This document shows positions 1 to 7,300 of a DNA stretch of 11,236 bases, in pieces. A program made the translations under genes and the position numbers. The stretch spans positions 1-11,236 of the forward strand of contig JAGLSY010000048.1 of the NCBI GenBank assembly GCA_023135545.1, given 5' to 3'. The number at the start of each line of letters is the position of its first letter. Positions within the stretch are counted from its first letter, which is position 1. Source of the DNA: Thermoplasmata archaeon. Its GTDB lineage: Archaea; Thermoplasmatota; Thermoplasmata; SG8-5; JAGLSY01. Below the pieces are notes generated by a model. That model had not been told where the DNA came from. It ran no database searches and saw nothing but the letters and a program-made list of their open reading frames with translations.

Positions 1-484
1 CTGTACACCACATTACTATGGTGTATTCAACACCTGATGAAAGGGTCGCAGGAGATGAAAATTCTATATCATACCAATCATCGTAAGAACCTGGTATGGT
101 ACCATCGGCTATTATTTCCCCTGTTAGATAGGCTAATGGATGGTGGGATGCGTCTGTAGTCCAGATTTCACAATTCAAGTCTCCGGAACCGAAGAAGTTC
201 CAAATATACACTGAAACCTTGGATAGAGGACCATTCATGTTTGGAATGAAAGTCTGACTATACCAATCATTTAGGGTAATTCCATGCAATTCATCATTCC
301 ATGTTTGCTCTTGGTCCAGAACATCAGCTGGTGATGGATATCCTGTGCTCAAGTCCGCAAACGGCTTCGCAGAATCCTCTGCAACCACCGTGTTGTTCGG
401 TGAAATTATCACTACACTTGCACAGACCATGATGCTTACCAACATTATGGCCAGTATCTTTTTCATCTCTCTCATTTCATTCAT
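1..484 (-). CDS. Secreted beta-sandwich protein D, paralogue of A and C (3' end outside window)
   Basis: This is an open frame of 161 codons running off the left edge, with no in-frame stop. The ATG at 484 is preferred because an almost perfect archaeal Shine-Dalgarno (AGGTGGTGAT) precedes it by three bases; in-frame ATGs at 475 and 466 are weaker alternatives. The signal peptide (KKILAIMLVSIMVCASVV) and the following region (SPNNTV.AEDSA) match protein C residue for residue over long stretches, with predicted cleavage after VVA at residue 35. From about residue 44 it carries the same N-terminal sandwich as A and C: TGYPSPAD, then SQTFIPNMNGPLSKVSVYIW, and EYTIVM just before the edge. Whether a propeller and the common C-terminal module follow cannot be seen; the paralogy makes it likely. 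It is the fourth gene of the same-strand array, 21 bases after the stop of C. Confidence 0.85.
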   Translation of the reverse strand, partial: MNEMREMKKILAIMLVSIMVCASVVIISPNNTVVAEDSAKPFADLSTGYPSPADVLDQEQTWNDELHGITLNDWYSQTFIPNMNGPLSKVSVYIWNFFGSGDLNCEIWTTDASHHPLAYLTGEIIADGTIPGSYDDWYDIEFSSPATLSSGVEYTIVMWCT

Positions 485-487
485 TTT

Positions 488-497
488 ATCACCACCT
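488..497 (-). promoter_or_regulatory. Ribosome binding site of gene D
   Basis: AGGTGGTGAT on the minus strand matches the ideal archaeal 16S-complementary AGGAGGTGAT at nine of ten positions and ends three bases before the ATG at 484. It supports 484 over the internal ATGs at 475 and 466. A second GAGGTGG lies further upstream, just after the stop of C. Confidence 0.75.
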
Positions 498-505
498 TCT
501 CCACC

Positions 506-1597
506 TCAATAATATCCGATCCTGAACGTTATGGTCGCTCGATAGATTCCTTCAGAAGTTCCACCAGGCACGGTGACGAACCATTGCACAATGGTATCAC
601 TCAGACCCTGGTAGTCGGCTCCCTGCGGCCCGTGGACCGTCGTACTGTTCAATGGAGCTGGCACTACCCAATCAGAAGATAATGCCTGGCTCCCATTCCC
701 CCATACACCAAGCTGCTGGTTCACACCTGGGAATGGCCTTCCGACAGGCCAGGTGCTGTTTATCTGCGTGTTCGTGTCATTCGCAAAGGCACTGGTCGTC
801 CTGATCGCCACATCCGTGGGTGGTATGAACTTGGTGTTGTCAGTCGTCTTATTCAGCCTCGGTATCGAGACGTTCACGTAATATGGAATATTGGACGAGC
901 AGTTTATCTGGCTGTTCGGGAACAACTGTTGTGAAATGGTTCCCGGAGGTGCGTTTCCGGATGGACTTCCTGATACCGTTATATTGGTGAACCTGAACAA
1001 TCCGAACTCCTCAAAAGTGGAATTGACAGCATCAATGTAATTCGCGTCAACTATGGTCATCACAAAATCCCAGGTATCCGGGTCGTTGAAGCTTAAGGCA
1101 CCATTATTGATGTTCGAGGAAGGCCCATTGCCAAAGCCCTGGCCATCGGCCGCCCAAAGCTGGGGACCAAGTGTCAGGTTAATATAGACATAATAATGGT
1201 CTCCGGGGCCAGCCTCGAGACCGCTGTTGACATACTGGACCTCATTGACACCCGGGCTTCCCCCGGGATATATCATTCCACCTGTGTCCGCTCCCAGGGC
1301 AGGACCTTCTTGCCACATGGCCTGGAAATTTCGTGTTCGGTTGTAGTCAGTATCATCCGGGTCCGAGGATGGGACGTTTCCATTGTCATGCCATGCCGTG
1401 AGCAAAACCCAGATATCATCCTCGCCATCTGCATAGAACTGGTCAATGCCGTTTATGGTGTAATTGACCTCGGCCATGAAAGTATAGGTGGTTTCCACAT
1501 TCACCTGCTGGTTGAGTTTTGATGTGCGTCCAGCATCGCTCGTTTTCCACATGTCTATGTCGAAGTTGTGGGGGAAAGCCGAGTTGACGGTTATGGT
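506..1597 (-). repeat. Shared C-terminal module, copy in protein C
   Basis: 363 residues (538-900) with landmarks common to the three copies: FDIDMWKTSD, NYT, TAW, SPG..E, EEFGLFRFTN, GNAPPG, a lone Cys before SIP, GRPF, and a final EGIYRATITF strand. I do not recognise it as a named family. It looks like two consecutive all-beta domains. Confidence 0.8.
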
Positions 1598-3208
1598 GGT
1601 TCCGATATCCTCTGTAGATGGATAGAACCCGATGGCACCGCTGGGCCCCACGATGAGTCCCGAGCTGGGGCTGGTATAGGATTTCATGGCTACACCGATC
1701 AATTTACCAGTACCAGGGGCGAGGTTCCATGAGAAATCAACAATATTGTCTGTACCGGCCGGATGCTGGTACACGACACCGCTGCCAGCATTCTCACCGA
1801 CTATAACGGCCAGAGAGCCGTCTGGATGCCAGTCAACATCGTAGTAATTATCTGGCTCATTGCTCAATGCTTTCAAACTGCCAGGATTATATTTCCATAT
1901 ATTAGCATCGGCACTGCCGAAGTAGTTACCCACAATTAGACCATAATCATTTGATGCATAATCCGGGCACCAGTCTATTGCATTGAGCATGCCTATGGAG
2001 GTGTTGTCCTGAAATATCGTGGTGGCTGTGGTATCTCCTGGTATTCCGTATGAGTACATGACTCCCAGATAACCGGAGGTGTCGTATCCGATTGCATAAT
2101 AGGATTCTCCGGCGTACTGGCCGTCCCAGGCGACATCTGTCAATAGCTCATCATTGTCCAATCCGCTGTAGGCCTCGATCCACCCACCGGGGTAATTCGG
2201 GCTCCACCATGCGGCATACGCGCCGCCCAGAGTGGTCCGACCGACAGCCAGGAATCCATAGTTGTAACTTCCGTCAAAGTAATTATTGCAAACCTCCACA
2301 CCATAAAATATGCCCTGGGTTGGGGGACTGGAACGGTCGAGGAATCCATTGGTTTCATCCCAGGTATATGCAAAGGGATTTGCATTGGAATCTCCCACGA
2401 TGTAGAACATGTTTGCAACGTCATCGTAGACAATGTCCGCGAAATGGTCGATAGGTGCGCCAGTAGTATATTCCAATGACCAGGCTCCGGTTTCTCTTGT
2501 GAACTTGTATATCTCGCTATCGAAGCCATTCACTCCCAGTGCAAAATCACCGGATTCATGCCAGGCTACCCTAGTAATACCAGTGGGGCCGAAATTCATG
2601 TAGGTCTGGAAGGCCATTTCCACCGATGGGTTGACGGTCCAGGACATTCCGTTCCCATCATTGCTGAATGCAACCCCTCCATTGGCATACACATTGCTGC
2701 TCGCGTAATACCAGTATATCCCGCAACTGGCATCAGCGTGCATCACGATAGCATATTCGGTGCCCAGGTTTAGGATCGCAGGGGTGGAAAAGGTTATGTC
2801 GAACCAACTTGGTCCCGGAATGCTAGTGGCTGGAATTACCTCTGAGGTTATGACGGCACCAGCAAGAGGGCTTTCTGCTTGATCGGTGTTGTATATTTTG
2901 AAATAGACACTCCCGGTACCACCTCCCAGAGCCATAAACAGCGATATCTTGGCCAATTCTCCACCCATAGTAGGCCTGAAGGACTGGGATCGCCATGAGG
3001 CCCCGGAAATTGTGAAGTATGTTCCACCAAATGCTTGCTGGTCTATATCCAGAGTTCCTCCAGGTCCCGGATATCCGGTGTCCAATCCCGCAAATACCTG
3101 TGCAGAATCCTCTGCTATCACCGTGTTGTTCGGTGACACTATTATCAAACTAGCGCAGACCATGATGGTCATAACCGCCATGGCCAGTAATTTCTGTATT
3201 ATTTTCAT
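506..3208 (-). CDS. Secreted seven-bladed beta-propeller surface protein C
   Basis: 900 residues from the ATG at 3208. I chose this start because AGGAGG lies seven bases upstream and because it opens a clean Sec signal peptide (KIIQK n-region, hydrophobic core about 7-24, likely cleavage after VIA at 32). The frame is open further upstream, but that extension runs into gene B and has no such signals. The domains are a beta-sandwich about 44-206 (SQSFRP at 74-79, EYAIVMH at 151-157), seven propeller blades about 209-254, 256-300, 301-354, 355-407, 408-453, 454-501 and 502-537, and the C-terminal module 538-900 (EEFGLFRFTN at 733-742, GRPF at 823-826). It is closely related to A over its whole length: the start of the C-terminal module is nearly identical (SDAGRTSKLNQQ in both). 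It ends with RIGYY and no anchor. Twelve N-glycosylation sequons lie in the C-terminal module against one elsewhere in the mature protein. The biochemical function is unknown. Confidence 0.92.
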   Translation of the reverse strand: MKIIQKLLAMAVMTIMVCASLIIVSPNNTVIAEDSAQVFAGLDTGYPGPGGTLDIDQQAFGGTYFTISGASWRSQSFRPTMGGELAKISLFMALGGGTGSVYFKIYNTDQAESPLAGAVITSEVIPATSIPGPSWFDITFSTPAILNLGTEYAIVMHADASCGIYWYYASSNVYANGGVAFSNDGNGMSWTVNPSVEMAFQTYMNFGPTGITRVAWHESGDFALGVNGFDSEIYKFTRETGAWSLEYTTGAPIDHFADIVYDDVANMFYIVGDSNANPFAYTWDETNGFLDRSSPPTQGIFYGVEVCNNYFDGSYNYGFLAVGRTTLGGAYAAWWSPNYPGGWIEAYSGLDNDELLTDVAWDGQYAGESYYAIGYDTSGYLGVMYSYGIPGDTTATTIFQDNTSIGMLNAIDWCPDYASNDYGLIVGNYFGSADANIWKYNPGSLKALSNEPDNYYDVDWHPDGSLAVIVGENAGSGVVYQHPAGTDNIVDFSWNLAPGTGKLIGVAMKSYTSPSSGLIVGPSGAIGFYPSTEDIGTTITVNSAFPHNFDIDMWKTSDAGRTSKLNQQVNVETTYTFMAEVNYTINGIDQFYADGEDDIWVLLTAWHDNGNVPSSDPDDTDYNRTRNFQAMWQEGPALGADTGGMIYPGGSPGVNEVQYVNSGLEAGPGDHYYVYINLTLGPQLWAADGQGFGNGPSSNINNGALSFNDPDTWDFVMTIVDANYIDAVNSTFEEFGLFRFTNITVSGSPSGNAPPGTISQQLFPNSQINCSSNIPYYVNVSIPRLNKTTDNTKFIPPTDVAIRTTSAFANDTNTQINSTWPVGRPFPGVNQQLGVWGNGSQALSSDWVVPAPLNSTTVHGPQGADYQGLSDTIVQWFVTVPGGTSEGIYRATITFRIGYY
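1598..2584 (-). other. Seven-bladed beta-propeller of protein C
   Basis: Seven repeats opening with VAWHES, DIVYDD, GVEVC, DVAWD, AIDWCP, DVDWHP and GVAMK. The second strands end in GVNG, YIVG, LAVG, YAIG, LIVG, VIVG and LIVG. It has the same length (329 residues) and spacing as the propeller of A. Confidence 0.7.
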
Positions 3209-3215
3209 TACATCT

Positions 3216-3221
3216 CCTCCT
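3216..3221 (-). promoter_or_regulatory. Ribosome binding site of gene C
   Basis: AGGAGG on the minus strand, seven bases before the ATG at 3208. It overlaps the last two bases of gene B's TAG stop. This site decides the start of C against the longer open frame that extends into B. Confidence 0.85.
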
Positions 3222-4305
3222 AATAATACCCTATTTTGAATGTGATGGTCGCCTGATAGATGCCTTCCAGAGTTCCGCCAGGAACTGACGCATACCAGTC
3301 GATCGTCGTGGCTCCGTATCCATTGAAGTCGGAGCCCCATGGCCCGTGGGCCGTCGTTCCATTTTGTGGCACTGCCACAACCCAGTCAGCGAAGGGCTGG
3401 CTGGTGTTTCCCCATGCGGTGAGGTTCACATTTGCTCCATCAAATGGCCTTCCAAAGGGCCAGGAGCTGGCTATCATGCTGTTCGTGTCATTTGCCAAGG
3501 TGCTTGTCGATCGAATTGCAATGTAAGTGGCATCTATGGTTCCCCCGCCTCCCTGTCTTGCCAGGTTGGGAATTGAGATATTCATGTAGTAATCCACGTT
3601 GGCCGAGCATGTCACCATGCTGGAGCCCAGCAGATTGTTATTGGAGCCTGGCGGTGCATTTCCAGATGGGTTGCCGGTTGCCGTTATATTCGTGAATCTG
3701 AAGAGGCCAAACTCCTCGTAGCTAGTGTTGTGAGCCCCTGTGAATGTTATATCGTAAATGTTCACCATGAAGTTCCATGAATTGGCATCGTTGAAGGACA
3801 GTGCCACATTATCCTCGTTGCCTGAAGCGCCACCTCCGAAGCCGCCTCCATCCGCGGCCCGAGTCTGGAATCCGAAGTAAACCTCCACTTCGATCCACCA
3901 ATGATCTCCTCCTAGAGACCCGCTGTTGAATCCCATAAGCTGGAACTCATCGGTTCCCGGGCTGGCCGTCGGGTATGTGATGATAGCATTCTCAGGAACA
4001 CCGACCCCATCACCCTCGAACCATGTAACATTCAACAGCCTGGTCCTGTTATTATCGTCCATCGTGAGCGGTTTCGTCTCGTTCACACCATTCTCATCGT
4101 ACCACGCGATGAAATCAATGGCCGTGTTGTTGATGCCGTCAAACAACTTGTCTACTCCAGCGGCCGTGTAATTCACCTCGGTGTAGAAGGTGTAGGTGTC
4201 ACCCACATTCACCTGCTTGTTCACCAGGGATGTTCCCGGATTGCTGGTCTCGAAGAAATCCACATCAAACATGTGAGGTGACTCGGCATTGACGATGATT
4301 GCCGT
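3220..4305 (-). repeat. Shared C-terminal module, copy in protein B
   Basis: 361 residues (1448-1808). The same landmarks are present: FDVDFFETS, VNYT, EEFGLFRFTNIT, GNAPPG, Cys1680, FGRPF, HGPWGSDFNGYGAT and EGIYQATITF. It is the most divergent of the three at its start, but close to copy A near its end. Confidence 0.8.
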
Positions 4306-7300
4306 TTTCTGGTCAAGGGACTTGGCCGATACCTTGAAGGCACTGGCTCCCACCAAAAGAATATCCACGTTGCCATTGGCTCTGGGTTGATATGCCGCCC
4401 CGTATAATTTGTGGGACTGGAAGATGTTGTCGTAGTCTGGTATCCGGGTTATATAGGAATTTCCAACATACAGTTCATAGGCCGCACTTCCTGTTCCGGT
4501 GTTTCCGACCATTATGACCCTCGAACCCTGTATGTTCCACGAGGCCGCCGTGAAATTCATTGAAGCGTCAGCACCACCTATGGGCCCCATCCAGATCCAC
4601 GTACTGGTGAGGATATAAGTTCCTCCCTCGGCACAGACCATACCGCCGTTTATGTTATTGTGCCAGTTGATGGAATTCAGCCTGGCGGATGGGCCTCCGG
4701 GAATTGCCGTGACCACAGTGCCGGCGCCGACCAGGTTTGCTTCGGTTATGTAGTATGCCACACCGTTATTGGAAATGTCATAACCAACCATGAAGAAGTG
4801 AGTTCCATTGAAGTCAACCCCTGTAAGGGTATCACCGGCGTTCATTCCGGTTATGCTTATCCAGGCTGAACCATTCCAATATCTGGCCTGAGCTGAATCT
4901 CCAACAGCGACAAATGTAGCCGGGACAGAACCGCCAGCCACATCATTGAAGGCGATGGAGTTCATACCTCCGATATCTTTCAATCCTCCGCCCATACTGG
5001 TGGAGTAGGCCGAATATCCTCCGCCGGTCGGGATCTCACCGACGACCACATAGACATCATTGGCGTAAAGGACGAAATCATCTATGTGCCAGCCTGCATA
5101 ATCATTCAGGTTCCCATCAACCGAATCAAATGTGAACTTGATCTGGACAAAGTTGCCAAGCCATCCGCTGATATCAATGATCTCCTGATACCAGCTTGTG
5201 ATCGGTGTGCTCTCACTGTCCCAGGATCTTAATTCGGTCCATCCGGAATCGGTCGTGTTCTTGACCGATACGTTCATGATATCTTTGCCCGGCCCGACAT
5301 CCTCGACATCGAACCAGTGGCTGAATATCGCCGCCCCGAATGTGGAGCTGCTGGGCAGGTAAACAGGCGGACTTATGAGGCTTCCATTGACCCTTTCGCC
5401 GATATCGTAGTTGCCGGTCGAAGAATTACCGAACCACCAGGCATTGCTCGGGCTGTTGGCAATTCCGTGGGAGACTCCGGAACCGGGCACCGGGAGGCCG
5501 GATGGATCTGTCACCTGCCAGTTTAGATTGGGGGTGCTTTCCTCGGCGGCAGTGATATTGTAGGAATCGAAGATCTCGGTGCCATTGAGGATGCGGTTGT
5601 GTATCTTCACGCGGTCCAGGTCTCCGTCGAAGAAATAATCACCGGATTGACAGGCACCTATCCAGACATTGGCCGCATTTGAGACCAACGGATTGTTCCC
5701 ATTTCCGGTGGACCAGGCCCCTGCTTTTTCGACTCCGTTGACATATATTTTCATACTGCTTCCGATGCCGGAAGTATAGGTCATGGCCACGTGCTGCCAT
5801 TCGCCTGCTGTGAGCACCACTCCAGTACCGTAAACATGAGGTGAACCTGCCGAGTAATAATAGAATGACAGCACATTGTTGTCTGTCCTGAAATAATACT
5901 GGATAGTGGAACCGTCCAGCCTCTTGGCTGCTATTCCTCCGTAACCTGTGACATTGCCTGGGTTGATATAGGCCTCGATGGTTATATTTTCGGTTATGTC
6001 CAGGCTCGGGCTGTGGGGAACCTCGACATAATCGTCAAAGTTATCGAAGTGCAGAGCATCACCGGTTATACCAGCCACTCTTGTCGGTGCATTGCCTCCG
6101 GCAAAGTCAGGCATCAAGGTGCCATCATTCTCGTTCAAGGTCGAATCCAGAACCGTGTCTCCGGACCCTTCCTCGAAGTGCCACTCCCCGCCAATAGATT
6201 GGCTGTAGTAGTTGTTCAGGGTGGTGTTGTAGCTCTCAAATATCTCACCTGCGCTCAATGAGTAATTCCAGATACTGACCTCGTCAATGGTCCCGTTGAA
6301 AGCAATTTTGTCCCCTATTATCAGATCATTGCCGTTCGTGCTGATCCCTCCAGCACAATCTGTTTGTCCTGCAAGAGTACCATTTACGTACAGTTTCATG
6401 TGGTCCGAGCCGAGGGCACTGTCATAGGTCAAGACAACATGATTCCAACCAGGTGTTATAGCTGAATTGATGACCACACCGTTTATACTGGCGTATGCTG
6501 AGGAAGTATCGACCCCAATGCCATACGCATCGAGCTTGTTGATACCCACTGCGTTCTCATCTCCGACTGTTGAAGTCGGTTCTGGGGTTGCCAGATCTCT
6601 CGTGTATCCGTTAAAGTATACAGATGGTGGATTACCTCCCCATCCGTTCCATGAACTGCTATCACCCGAAAACCTTCCCAGGTTGCTCGCTATAGTGCTT
6701 GTGCAGTCCACTCCGGTTGCAGAACCACCTGCCAGCTTGTGTATGACAACCCATAATCCGCTGCTGATATCAACCTCTTGGATCACGGCCGGTGAATAGA
6801 ACCATCCAAAAGCGGAGACGGTCTGTGGGGGGAATGTGTATTCGAGCGTAGATGGGTCACTGACCCCATCCCATATTTGGAACTCAAGGTCTATTGGAAG
6901 TGTAGCAGTACTAAAACTCATACCAGTCTGTGTCACAATAGAGAAAGCCTTATCAGCAGGTGTATTTACAGGGCTACCCAAATACATAGTGTTCACTTCA
7001 CCAAAATGACTAGCACTGCTAGCAATATCGCAAGCCAGGGTATAAGGTTCTAAGACCGTTGTGTGATCACTCTCACTCACAGCACCCAGGTTTCCATAAT
7101 ACATGTAGACAGTTGTGCCAGAGGTTGGAATGCTGGGAACCTCCACCCAGACCGTTGCGCTTCCCGCGCTCCAATCTGCTATCCAGTAATCCAATTTCGT
7201 TCCGGTGTCATCGTAGAATCTGATGTCCTCACCATTGGGACCTGCTTTGGCAAAATCGAAGTTCCCGGCATCAAGGTCGATCCTCACCTGGTGATTGATA

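Noticed and set aside
410..466. Lipobox at the conserved IMVCAS of the C and D signal peptides
   Set aside because: The residue before Cys is Val, not the Gly/Ala/Ser required by a lipobox, and a normal cleavage site (VxA) follows downstream.
485..505. Separate promoter or terminator between C and D
   Set aside because: The 21-base gap contains only purine-rich ribosome-site-like sequence. No TATA/BRE element, hairpin or T-tract is visible.
3209..3340. Extension of gene C upstream to an ATG at 3340
   Set aside because: It would overlap the coding end of B, has no ribosome site, and would bury the signal peptide that begins at 3208 behind a good Shine-Dalgarno.
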